Source: JADHLJ01 sp038118725 (GTDB lineage Bacteria > Pseudomonadota > Alphaproteobacteria > Thalassobaculales > Thalassobaculaceae). From it: DNA of 5,564 nucleotides. The translations under genes were made by a program, and so were the position numbers. The DNA is taken from contig JAYOIK010000144.1 of assembly GCA_038118725.1 (NCBI GenBank), positions 1-5,564 of the forward strand, written 5' to 3'. The first letter of the stretch is position 1; each line of letters opens with the position of its first letter. The notes under the pieces were generated by a model that worked only from the letters and a program-made list of their open reading frames with translations, was not told where the DNA came from and did not search any database. Below are positions 1-5,564 of this stretch, piece after piece.

Positions 1-1
1 G

Positions 2-421
2 CAGATCAGCTTGATGGATATTCATCCACAAAACGGCACGATCGAGATCGGCAATATATGGTTTGGCCCATCCCTGCAACGCACGCGGGGTGCCACGGAA
101 GCACTGTTCATCGCACTGGCATATGCGATGGATGACCTCGGCTATCGGCGCATGCAGTGGCGGTGCAACTCGCTGAATGTGAGATCCCGGAACGCGGCAA
201 GGCGCCTCGGCTTCCGCTTCGAAGGAACTTTCCACAATCATCTGATCTTCAAGGGAATGAACCGGGATACCACTTGGTACTCCATTCTCGAAGACGAATG
301 GCCGGAAATCCGCGGTATTCTCGCGAAGTGGCTTGCCGCCGACAATTTTGACAACGCGGGCCGCGCGCGAGGATCGCTTGCTGGGATGATGGAGAACCGG
401 GCCCCGAGCACGCGGGGCTGA
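2..421 (+). CDS. GNAT family N-acetyltransferase (RimJ/RimL-like), 5' end outside window
   Basis: Likely acetyl-CoA-dependent N-acetyltransferase of the Acetyltransf_3 / RimJ-RimL group; its acceptor is unknown. The frame is open from base 2 (Q-I-S-L-M-D-I-H-P), so the TTG at 11 and ATG at 14 are probably internal codons and roughly the first 80-90 residues lie upstream of the window. What is visible is the C-terminal half of the fold: the IEIGNIWF strand, the acetyl-CoA loop region QRTRGATEAL, the helix-strand segment LGYRRMQWRCNSLN, and the family block NxxSRNAARRLGFRFEG, followed by KGMNRDTTWYSI. The gene ends with TGA at 419-421. A perfect 6-bp GC stem overlaps the stop. The gene is separated by 176 nt from the oxygenase cluster and shows no functional link to it. 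Family assignment is firm; substrate is not. Confidence 0.85.
   Translation, partial: QISLMDIHPQNGTIEIGNIWFGPSLQRTRGATEALFIALAYAMDDLGYRRMQWRCNSLNVRSRNAARRLGFRFEGTFHNHLIFKGMNRDTTWYSILEDEWPEIRGILAKWLAADNFDNAGRARGSLAGMMENRAPSTRG
401..418 (+). terminator. GC hairpin overlapping the acetyltransferase stop codon
   Basis: GCCCCG (401-406) pairs perfectly with CGGGGC (413-418) around a 6-nt loop, ending on the first codons before and inside the TGA. No T-run follows, so if it terminates transcription it would be a weak or U-less terminator. GC-rich genes make such stems by chance, so this is a candidate only. Confidence 0.25.
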
Positions 422-531
422 TCGAAGGATTGTTCGAGGGCAAGCAAGGTGTCGAGGAATGTCCCCTCCTGGCACCAAGCGCCCCTACCGAACCAAGTCC
501 CATCCCAACGGCTCACCCACCGCCGTCCCCC

Positions 532-570
532 CTTGGGCCTTGCACCATTTCATGCTTGGATAGGCCCCAG
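532..570. repeat. Imperfect inverted repeat in the leader of the dioxygenase gene
   Basis: A 9-bp arm (532-540, ending GGGCCT) matches the reverse complement of 562-570 (starting AGGCCC) with one mismatch, around a 21-nt centre. It lies 27 nt upstream of the dioxygenase start, in the 176-nt gap after the acetyltransferase gene. It could be an operator, a leader hairpin or chance. I found no convincing sigma-70 promoter in this gap; the best candidate is TTGGGC (533-538) with TTGGAT (556-561), which is poor. Confidence 0.2.
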
Positions 571-597
571 CGAGGATTTCCGCCACCGGAGGACAGC

Positions 598-1458
598 ATG
601 CCGAAACTGTTGAGCGATGCCGAGGTCGAGATGATGCGCCGGGACGGCTATGTGGCGCCGGTGCGGGTGTTCGACGCGGCGCGGGCGCGGGCCTTCCGCG
701 ATCGGCTGGAAGAATTCGAGGCGAGCGTCGCCGACCGGCCGGCGGAGGAGACCTTGTTCACACTATCCCGCTTCAAGCCGCATCTGCTGTTCACCTGGCT
801 GGACGAGATCTGTCACGACCCCAAGCTGCTGGACGCGATGGAGGATGTGCTGGGCCCGGATCTGATCATCTTTTCCGGCGCCTTCTTCACCAAGAACGCC
901 CGCGACGGCAACTACGTGCCCTGGCATCAGGACACCACCTATGCGGATTTCGACGGCGGTCGCTATGCCCGGGCCTGGGTCGCCTTTACCGACAGTCATC
1001 CCGGCAACGGCTGCATGCGGGTGATCAAGGGCAGCCACAAGACCCAGCTGATGCATACCGAGGAGCCGGATAATCCCCACAACATCCTGTTCCGCCGGGA
1101 GAAGGTCGCCGAAGCGGTGGCCGAGACCGATGCGGTGGATCTGGTGCTCCAGCCGGGGGAGATGTCGATTCACGACTACGGCGTCGTGCATGGCTCCAAT
1201 CCCAACGACAGCGACGACCGCCGGATCGGCTTCGCGATCACGTTCGTCAGCGCCGACACGATGCCCCGCGGCCGCCGCGAAACCGGCATGCTAGTACGCG
1301 GCCGGGCCCGAAACGACGGCTGGGAGCTGGAGCCGCGCCCCAAGGCCGATCTCGACGCCGCGGCCCGCGCCGCGCACAAGAAGGCGATGGAGATCCGCGG
1401 CGGCTATTTCTTCAGCGACGCCGGCAAGGAACGGGTGCTCGCCGGGGCGGCGGAGTAG
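598..1458 (+). CDS. Phytanoyl-CoA dioxygenase (PhyH) family Fe(II)/2-oxoglutarate-dependent oxygenase
   Basis: A 286-residue protein, normal length for bacterial PhyH-family enzymes, which hydroxylate small molecules using O2, Fe(II) and 2-oxoglutarate. The ATG at 598 is chosen because GGAGG (588-592) sits 5 nt upstream and the protein then starts with the typical helix LLSDAEVEMMRRDGYV. The frame is open back to 430, but that extension is Pro-rich and not protein-like. The double-stranded beta-helix metal site is visible: H110 and D112 in WHQDTTY, and H198 in VVHGSN. R209, 11 residues after H198, is the expected 2-oxoglutarate carboxylate ligand. Because the HxD aspartate is present, it should be a hydroxylase rather than a halogenase of the SyrB2 type. 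It is first in a likely operon with the flavin monooxygenase (104 nt on) and the cupin. A weak 5-bp stem-loop (1465-1479) follows the stop. Substrate unknown; phytanoyl-CoA itself is unlikely. Confidence 0.9.
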   Translation: MPKLLSDAEVEMMRRDGYVAPVRVFDAARARAFRDRLEEFEASVADRPAEETLFTLSRFKPHLLFTWLDEICHDPKLLDAMEDVLGPDLIIFSGAFFTKNARDGNYVPWHQDTTYADFDGGRYARAWVAFTDSHPGNGCMRVIKGSHKTQLMHTEEPDNPHNILFRREKVAEAVAETDAVDLVLQPGEMSIHDYGVVHGSNPNDSDDRRIGFAITFVSADTMPRGRRETGMLVRGRARNDGWELEPRPKADLDAAARAAHKKAMEIRGGYFFSDAGKERVLAGAAE

Positions 1459-1562
1459 CTGGTCAGCGGGATTGCCGCTATGTAACACCGCGCACACTCC
1501 CGCCATCTCGGCTATCATCGCTCCAACAAGCTGAATTGAACCAACCCAACGGAGGCGATCCG

Positions 1563-3373
1563 ATGGCGAATGACGATATGCGCCAGCCGAGCGAGACCGA
1601 GGCCGGCCCCGAGATCAACACCTGGCTCGACGGCTTCGAGGCCGCCCTCACCCACCGGGACGCGAGCAGTCTCGGGGCGCTGTTCCAGGCCGACGGGATC
1701 TGGCGGGACGTGGTGGCGCTGAGCTGGCATCTGCGCACAACGGTAGAGGCCCACGCGATCGCGAGCGCCCTGCTGGACGCCGCCGCGACGACCAGGCCGC
1801 GTGACTTTCGGATCGACGAGACCCGCAACCCGCCACGCTGGGTCACCCGCGCCGGTACTCATACCCTGGAAGTGATCATTGCCTTCGAGACCGAGGCCGG
1901 GCGCTGTAGCGGGGTTTTGCGGCTGGTGCCGGACGGCTCCGGCGGTCTCGTCGCCTGGACCCTGATCACCAATCTCGAGGCGTTCAAGGGTTTCGAGGAA
2001 CGGATCGGGGAGCGCCGACCCTCCGGCGAGAACTATTCACGGAGTTTCGGTGGCGACAATTGGCTGGACATGCGCGAACGGGTGTCCGGCTACGCCGATC
2101 GCGACCCAACCGCGCTGGTGGTCGGCGGCGGCCAGGCCGGGCTCGCCATCGCCGCGCGGCTCGGTCAGCTCGACATCGATACCCTCATCGTCGACCGGCA
2201 CGAGCGGATCGGCGACAATTGGCGCAAGCGCTATCACTCGCTCACCCTGCATAACGAGGTCTACGCCAATCAACTGCCCTACATGGCCTTCCCGACGACC
2301 TGGCCGACCTATGTGCCCAAGGACAAGATCGCCAACTGGTTCGAATCCTACGCCGACGCGCTGGAGTTGAATTTCTGGACCGGCACCGAGCTGATCAGGG
2401 GCCGCTATGACGACGCGGCGAGGAGCTGGGCCGTCACCCTGCGCCGAAGTGACGGCAGCGAGCGGGTGATGCGCCCGAGGCATCTGATCTTCGCCACCGG
2501 CGCCAATACCCGCCCTTATATCCCCGATCTGCCCGGCCTTTCGGATTTCGCGGGTGAGATCCGCCACTCCGAGGCTACACCACCGGGGCGGCCTGGAAGG
2601 GCAAGAAGGCACTGGTACTCGGGACCGGCAATAGCGGCCATGACTCGGCCCATGATCTTTATGAGAGCGGCGCCGAGGTTTCCCTGATTCAACGTGGTTC
2701 CAGTGGCGTCATCAGTCTTGAATCCGGCCAATTGCTCTACAGCCTCTACGCCGAGGGACCGCCGATCGAGGATTGCGACTTGCTGGCCACGGCGACGCCC
2801 TACCCGGTCCTGGTCAAGGGGTTTCAGCTGGTGACGGCGGAGATGCGGCGGCGCGACAAGCGGATCCTCGACGGCTTGCGAGACCGCGGCTTCAAGATGG
2901 ATTTCGGCGAGGACGAGACCGGCATTCAGATGAAGTATTTCCGGCGCGGCGGCGGCTATTACATCGACGTCGGCTGCTGTGACCTGATCATCGACGGCAA
3001 GATCCCGCCGCTACAATGGGACCGGATCAAGCGTTTCGTGCCCGAGGGGGCGCTGATGAAGGACGGCTCGGTCACGCCGGCGGACCTGCTGATCCTAGCC
3101 ACCGGCTATCGCGGTCTTCAGGACCTGGTCCGCGAGCTGTTGGGCGACCAGGTCGCCGAGCGCACCGGGCCGATCTGGGGCTTCGGCCCGGACGGGGAGT
3201 TGCGCAACATGTTCCGGCGCACCGGACAGCCCGGCCTCTGGTTCACCGCCGGCAGTCTGGCGATGAGCCGGATCTACTCCAAGTACCTGGCGTTGCAGAT
3301 CAAGGTCCACGAGGAAGGCCTGATGCCCCTGGAGACGCCCGTCGAGACGCCGCTGCCGGGTCTGGCGGCCTGA
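1563..3373 (+). pseudogene. NTF2-like/flavin-containing monooxygenase fusion (COG2072-type), broken by a one-base frameshift
   Basis: Restoring one base gives a 603-residue FAD/NADPH-dependent monooxygenase with an N-terminal SnoaL/NTF2-like domain (about residues 18-145), an arrangement known for soluble class B-like monooxygenases. ATG 1563 is chosen because GGAGG (1551-1555) lies 7 nt upstream. In order: the FAD Rossmann motif G188-G-G-Q-A-G193, GDNWRKRYHSLTLH, ATG at 311-313, the FMO fingerprint FxGxxxHxxxY starting at F329 with H335, the NADPH Rossmann motif G354-T-G-N-S-G359, and ATGY at 513-516. The reading frame shifts at about 2573. Read literally, the upstream frame ends at 2687 after 374 residues, the last 37 being out of frame, and loses the whole NADPH half. 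The downstream half (2573-3373) has no credible start or ribosome binding site of its own. It sits between two other oxygenase genes and ends 25 nt before the cupin. Hydrophobic substrate oxidation (N-, S- or Baeyer-Villiger type) is possible; the substrate cannot be inferred. Confidence 0.85.
2571..2578 (+). other. Frameshift site: one G apparently missing
   Basis: The upstream frame reads GAG-GCT-ACA (E-A-T) and then diverges from the family. The +2 frame reads GGC-TAC-ACC (G-Y-T) and continues as conserved FMO sequence. Inserting one G into the GG at 2573-2574 gives GAG-GGC-TAC, i.e. S-E-G-Y-T-T-G, and restores both the fingerprint tyrosine and the downstream frame. A lost G in a GGG run is a common replication slip and a common sequencing error. 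Confidence 0.85.
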
Positions 3374-3398
3374 ATAACGCCCTATCGGAGGACACCTC

Positions 3399-3935
3399 AT
3401 GTTCAACCTGGAAAGTTTTGTCGAGGATTGCCGCGCGGCGGTGCAGGACGACCCCACCCACCGCGCCGTCGCGGAGGTCATGCGGCGCGCCTTCGCCGAC
3501 CCGGCCGCCATCACCGCCGGCCTCGGCGGCGCGCCGAGCAAGGGCGGGATCGTGCCAATTTACTGTTCCGACGACCTCACAATCATCAATGTCGTCTGGA
3601 AGCCGGGCATGACGATCATGCCGCACAATCACGAAATGTGGGCGGTAATCGGGGTCTATGGCGGGCGCGAGGACAACATCTTCTGGCGCCGCCTCAAGGA
3701 CTCCCCCGACGGCCGGATCGAGGCCGCCGGCGCCAAGGCGCTTTCGACCGGGGACGTGGCGCCGCTCGGCGACAACATCATCCATTCCGTGACCAACCCG
3801 ATCGCCAAGCTATCCGGCGCCATCCATGTCTATGGCGGCGCGTTCTTCGAGGTCGAGCGCAGTGAATGGGACGCCGAGAACCTTACCGAGCAGGCCTATG
3901 ACATGGCCAAGAACCGCGCGCTGTTCGAAAGCTGA
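3399..3935 (+). CDS. Cupin, cysteine-dioxygenase-like metal-dependent enzyme
   Basis: A 178-residue protein of the double-stranded beta-helix superfamily, resembling the predicted metal-dependent enzymes grouped as COG5553 and more distantly cysteine/thiol dioxygenases. GGAGGA (3387-3392) lies 6 nt before the ATG. Residues 1-48 are helical; the cupin barrel follows. Likely metal ligands are H76 and H78 in PHNHEMW (cupin motif 1) and H129 in HSVTNP (motif 2, H-x3-N as in cysteine dioxygenase). A later HVY (H143, Y145) matches the position of the catalytic His-Tyr pair of mammalian cysteine dioxygenase, but the serine of that triad is replaced (A141). The carboxylate-binding arginine is also not obvious in the IYCSDDL strand, so the substrate is probably not plain cysteine. 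It is the last gene of the oxygenase cluster, 25 nt after the monooxygenase stop, and suggests an oxidative or thiol/amine step. Dioxygenase activity is inference; the fold is well supported. Confidence 0.8.
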   Translation: MFNLESFVEDCRAAVQDDPTHRAVAEVMRRAFADPAAITAGLGGAPSKGGIVPIYCSDDLTIINVVWKPGMTIMPHNHEMWAVIGVYGGREDNIFWRRLKDSPDGRIEAAGAKALSTGDVAPLGDNIIHSVTNPIAKLSGAIHVYGGAFFEVERSEWDAENLTEQAYDMAKNRALFES

Positions 3936-3971
3936 TCCCGTCCGCCGAGACGCCGCCCAGAGTAAACATCC

Positions 3972-3992
3972 CGCGACGCCCCCTGTGTCGCG
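3972..3992 (+). terminator. Possible terminator hairpin after the oxygenase cluster
   Basis: CGCGAC (3972-3977) pairs perfectly with GTCGCG (3987-3992) around a 9-nt loop, 36 nt after the cupin stop. There is no T-tract, so it is a weak candidate. It is the only notable hairpin I see in the 227-nt spacer before the tRNA. Confidence 0.3.
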
Positions 3993-4100
3993 TCCGCCGC
4001 CCGACTTCCAGTAACGCCGATTGCTTTCGCAAGATCCATGCGGTATCCAACGCCCAGGAAAGAGCCCCGACGCGGTGATGGTGGGTGAAACATGCCGTCA

Positions 4101-4130
4101 TTGACGACATCGAAGGGGTTTTGATCCAAT
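4101..4130 (+). promoter_or_regulatory. Putative sigma-70 promoter for tRNA-Thr
   Basis: TTGACG (4101-4106, 5 of 6 with the -35 consensus) is followed after 18 nt by TCCAAT (4125-4130, 4 of 6 with TATAAT). Transcription would start near 4137, leaving a leader of about 26 nt before the mature tRNA at 4163, which is typical for tRNA genes. No experimental support. Confidence 0.45.
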
Positions 4131-4162
4131 CCGCGGGGGCCAAAACATGCTCCCGCCCAGGA

Positions 4163-4238
4163 GCCGGTTTAGCTCAGCTGGTAGAGCATCTGATTTGTAA
4201 TCAGAGGGTCGGGGGTTCGAGTCCCTCAACCGGCACCA
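4163..4238 (+). tRNA. tRNA-Thr (anticodon UGU), CCA encoded
   Basis: A complete 76-nt cloverleaf that reads ACA threonine codons. Acceptor stem GCCGGTT (4163-4169) pairs perfectly with AACCGGC (4228-4234), then discriminator A and encoded CCA (4236-4238). D-stem GCTC/GAGC encloses AGCTGGTA. The anticodon stem TCTGA/TCAGA holds the loop TTTGTAA, with TGT at 4196-4198. The T-stem GGGGG/CCCTC (one G-U pair) holds TTCGAGT. The gene looks fully functional. Its 3' end is the likely attachment core of the element to the right, whose integration would rebuild the intact 3' end. Confidence 0.97.
4211..4238. other. Putative attachment-site core (attL or attR) at the tRNA-Thr 3' end
   Basis: Integrative elements commonly recombine within the T-arm to CCA end of tRNA genes. 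Here the tRNA is directly followed by an AT-richer segment with an IHF site and direct repeats, and then by mobile-element genes. The true core limits cannot be set without the second copy at the far end of the element. Confidence 0.45.
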
Positions 4239-4242
4239 AATT

Positions 4243-4255
4243 TATCAATGACTTA
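4243..4255 (+). promoter_or_regulatory. IHF binding-site consensus match
   Basis: TATCAATGACTTA matches the IHF consensus WATCAANNNNTTR at every defined position, 5 nt after the tRNA CCA end. IHF bends att DNA in tyrosine-recombinase integration and excision. A 6-bp inverted repeat, TTATCA (4242-4247) and TGATAA (4258-4263), overlaps it. The match is seen; binding is inferred. Confidence 0.5.
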
Positions 4256-4285
4256 AATGATAACCAACGACTCCTTTTAGAGTTC

Positions 4286-4304
4286 GTGTCCGTCTGGTGT
4301 CCGT
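4286..4304 (+). repeat. Paired direct repeats GTGTCCGT, 11 bp apart
   Basis: GTGTCCGT occurs at 4286-4293 and again at 4297-4304, a period of 11 bp or about one helical turn, so both copies face the same side of the DNA. This arrangement suits arm-type integrase sites or recombination-directionality-factor sites. The position, about 50 bp from the tRNA end, fits. Role inferred. Confidence 0.45.
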
Positions 4305-4341
4305 TCAATATCCGCCTGAACAATGCCAACAACGCCGCTCA

Positions 4342-4376
4342 GGGGTGGGGAAACAGCGATATGTTTTCCCCATCCC
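4342..4376. repeat. Strong imperfect palindrome upstream of the HTH gene
   Basis: GGGGTGGGGAAA (4342-4353) pairs with TTTCCCCATCCC (4365-4376): 12 pairs, one of them G-U, around an 11-nt centre. A run of five T (4386-4390) follows after about 10 nt. As RNA it would be a stable hairpin, possibly a terminator insulating the element. As DNA it could be an operator for the HTH protein encoded 62 nt further on. Confidence 0.55.
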
Positions 4377-4437
4377 GCAGGCCCATTTTTGAGCATATTA
4401 ACCCTGTCATCACAAATTTCCTCAAACGGAGATAGAG

Positions 4438-4692
4438 ATGACGAACCAATCCTCAACGGTCCCCGCAAGCCCGGCCGCGCCGTGTCTCGAAGATGTCGGC
4501 ATCTGGACCGAGCAGCAGGCTGCCGACTTCCTCGGCAAGACAGTAAACACGCTGAGACATGACGCCTCACGTCGACGGGGCCCGCCTCGCATCAAGAACG
4601 GCAAGCAGGTGCTGTACCGCGCGAAAGCGGTTCTCGAATGGCTGGAAGCGCAAGAGGTCGATCCCGAAAAGCGGGGGGCGCGCGCTGCATGA
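4438..4692 (+). CDS. AlpA/excisionase-like helix-turn-helix DNA-binding protein (HTH_17)
   Basis: An 84-residue protein with a single MerR-like winged HTH of the HTH_17 type at about residues 21-70. IWTEQQAADFLGKTVNTLRH forms the two helices, GPPRIKNGKQVLYR is the wing, and AVLEWLEAQ the last helix. Such small proteins are excisionases or regulators (AlpA, TorI type) near the end of integrative elements. They either help excision or switch on element genes. The ATG has GGAG (4428-4431) 6 nt upstream. The stop TGA overlaps the next ATG (ATGA at 4689-4692), so the next gene is translationally coupled. It lies 200 nt from the tRNA and follows the palindrome, which may be its binding site. The domain is clear; the excisionase role is inferred from position. 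Confidence 0.8.
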   Translation: MTNQSSTVPASPAAPCLEDVGIWTEQQAADFLGKTVNTLRHDASRRRGPPRIKNGKQVLYRAKAVLEWLEAQEVDPEKRGARAA

Positions 4693-4889
4693 AGCCGGAA
4701 AACGAAACGCGCTGCTCGAACCTGCCAGGGGACAAAGCGGCGCGCAAAACTCATACTCAGCAAAACGAATCCCTCCGAAGCACTCCGAAGAGGTTTCGCA
4801 AAGGCTCTCGGCAACCGGGCGGCATCCGTCGCACCTTTGATCTCTGGCTGGAAATGCAGGGTCCCAGACTGATCGGGGGTAGCAAATGA
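4689..4889 (+). CDS. Small basic protein of unknown function
   Basis: A 66-residue protein from the ATG at 4689 that I do not recognise. It is rich in Arg and Lys (for example KRFRKGSR and GGIRRTF), has no membrane segment or signal peptide, and ends in a short amphipathic stretch FDLWLEMQGPRLI. The start is chosen because it overlaps the preceding stop as ATGA, with a G-run (4673-4678) nearby. Its own TGA (4887-4889) overlaps the ATG of the primase-like gene in the same way. The double overlap argues for a real gene in a polycistronic unit. The frame is also open further upstream (to 4638) inside the HTH gene, but that is not needed. A nucleic-acid-binding or primase accessory role is possible from charge and context only. 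Confidence 0.6.
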   Translation: MKPENETRCSNLPGDKAARKTHTQQNESLRSTPKRFRKGSRQPGGIRRTFDLWLEMQGPRLIGGSK

Positions 4890-5564
4890 CGGGTACCCTG
4901 GACTTCGAGGCAATCAACGCACGGGCGCTGCCGATCCTCGCATCACTGGCACGTGAGTGGCTGCCGGATGGTCGCTTACGCGGCGTCGAGTGGATCGCCA
5001 GAAATCCCCATCGGGCCGACAAGCGGATCGGATCTTTGTCGGTGAACTGTCGAAGCGGTGTATGGCGTGACTTCGCAACGGACGATGGCGGCTCGGACCC
5101 GATATCCCTCTACGCGTTCGCGCGTAGTTGTCGTCAAATCGAAGCCGCACGCGAGCTGGCCGACATGCTCGGCGTCGAGACTGGCGGGAGTTGGGAGCCC
5201 AGCCCCCGGCCCGATCCGGCGCCCATACCGCCGGCATGGACGACGACATCAAAACCTGCACCGAACGACTCCGCATTGCGGTTATGGCATAGGGCTGGCC
5301 CAATTGCCGGGACGCTGGGCGAAACCTATCTGCAGCATCGGGCCATCACCGTGAATGCAGGCGAAGCCTGCCGGTTCCACAATAACGTGGGCTATTGGCT
5401 GGGTGATCCAGATAACCCTGACGGGCCACCGCGTCTCCTGCATCGTGGTCCTGCTCTGATCCTGGGCTTCCGCTATGGCGACGATCCCGAAACCGTCGGC
5501 GTGCATCGCGTCTATCTCGATGATCGCGGCCGCAAGCTTCGCCTTGATGATCCTGACGAGCCGG
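4886..5564 (+). CDS. Mobile-element primase-like protein (DUF7146/Toprim type), N-terminal part
   Basis: The frame is open from ATG 4886 to the window end (226 residues), so the C-terminal part is missing. Residues 34-98 resemble the CHC2-like N-terminal domain of phage and island primases: NPHRADKRIGSLSVN, then WRDFATDDGGSDPISLYAFAR, then AARELADMLGV. The zinc-binding cysteines of DnaG-type fingers are absent (only C55 and C82 here). A Pro-rich linker (about 102-127) leads to a second region: LWHRAGPIAGTLGETYLQHRAI, CRFH, PALILGFRY and VGVHRVYLDDRGRK, as in DUF7146 proteins. These normally continue into a Toprim catalytic domain, which would lie beyond the window. The role is probably priming of element DNA replication. 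GGGGG (4875-4879) sits 6 nt before the start, and the ATG overlaps the previous stop. Codons such as AGA, AGG, TTA and ATA occur here more than in the left-hand genes, fitting foreign origin. Confidence 0.75.
   Translation, partial: MTGTLDFEAINARALPILASLAREWLPDGRLRGVEWIARNPHRADKRIGSLSVNCRSGVWRDFATDDGGSDPISLYAFARSCRQIEAARELADMLGVETGGSWEPSPRPDPAPIPPAWTTTSKPAPNDSALRLWHRAGPIAGTLGETYLQHRAITVNAGEACRFHNNVGYWLGDPDNPDGPPRLLHRGPALILGFRYGDDPETVGVHRVYLDDRGRKLRLDDPDEP

Noticed and set aside
430..597. N-terminal extension of the dioxygenase gene
   Set aside because: It would add 56 Pro-rich residues from a TTG without a Shine-Dalgarno; the ATG at 598 has GGAGG and matches the family's usual start.
763..1191. 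142-codon antisense open frame in the dioxygenase
   Set aside because: Composition-driven shadow of the PhyH gene; no family features.
2037..2612. 191-codon antisense open frame across the monooxygenase
   Set aside because: A shadow of GC-rich codon bias on the opposite strand, with no recognisable domain or ribosome binding site.
2732..3373. Separate 213-residue oxidoreductase gene starting at TTG 2732
   Set aside because: It starts in the middle of a conserved FMO region with no ribosome binding site; its frame continues upstream to the frameshift at about 2573, so it is the 3' half of one gene.
3016..3612. 198-codon open frame overlapping the monooxygenase end and cupin start
   Set aside because: Arg/Pro/Ala-rich shadow frame that overlaps two well-supported coding regions.
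3624..3632. HNH sequence in the cupin, hinting at an HNH nuclease
   Set aside because: It is the H-x-H metal motif of a cupin barrel; the rest of the HNH nuclease ββα fold is absent.
4303..4321. Short inverted repeat GTTCA / TGAAC
   Set aside because: Only 5 bp with a 9-nt gap; too likely by chance to list as a site, though it lies next to the direct repeats.
4085..4435. 116-codon open frame containing GLAQLVEHLICNQRVGGSSPSTG
   Set aside because: This is the familiar spurious translation of a tRNA gene; it runs straight through tRNA-Thr and has no ribosome binding site.
4567..5022. 151-codon antisense open frame over the element genes
   Set aside because: Conflicts with three coupled forward genes and shows no domain.
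1..5564. CRISPR array, toxin-antitoxin pair or insertion sequence
   Set aside because: No regularly spaced repeats, no transposase and no terminal inverted repeats with target duplications were seen.

Overview
The window looks like a piece of a GC-rich alphaproteobacterial chromosome; the genus cannot be read from it. High-GC coding with strong GGAGG ribosome binding sites and the families present (a RimJ/RimL-like acetyltransferase, a PhyH dioxygenase, an NTF2-fused flavin monooxygenase) suggest Rhodospirillales or relatives, as an inference. The left three quarters appear to be host chromosome. The right quarter, beyond a tRNA-Thr gene, looks like the start of an integrated mobile element.

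Left part (1-3935): the 3' part of a GNAT acetyltransferase gene enters from outside the window. A three-gene rightward cluster of oxygen-dependent enzymes follows. It holds a phytanoyl-CoA dioxygenase family Fe(II)/2-oxoglutarate enzyme (598-1458), an NTF2-like/flavin monooxygenase fusion (1563-3373) and a cysteine-dioxygenase-like cupin (3399-3935). The spacing (104 and 25 nt) and a good Shine-Dalgarno before each gene support an operon. The monooxygenase gene carries a one-base frameshift at about 2573, inside the FMO fingerprint FxGxxxHxxxY and just before the NADPH-binding Rossmann motif. It is either a recent pseudogene or a sequencing error. The substrate of the cluster cannot be read from the sequence.

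Middle (3936-4238): a spacer with a weak terminator-like hairpin and a plausible sigma-70 promoter, then an intact tRNA-Thr(UGU) with encoded CCA.

Right part (4239-5564): directly after the tRNA lies an AT-richer 199-bp segment. It holds a perfect IHF consensus site, a pair of 8-bp direct repeats one helical turn apart and a strong imperfect palindrome. This is what one end (attL or attR) of a tyrosine-recombinase-integrated element would look like. Three tightly coupled genes follow, overlapping by ATGA junctions: an AlpA/excisionase-like HTH protein, a 66-residue basic protein of unknown function, and the N-terminal 226 residues of a primase-like protein that leaves the window. No integrase gene lies between the tRNA and the HTH gene, so it would have to be at the far end of the element or missing.
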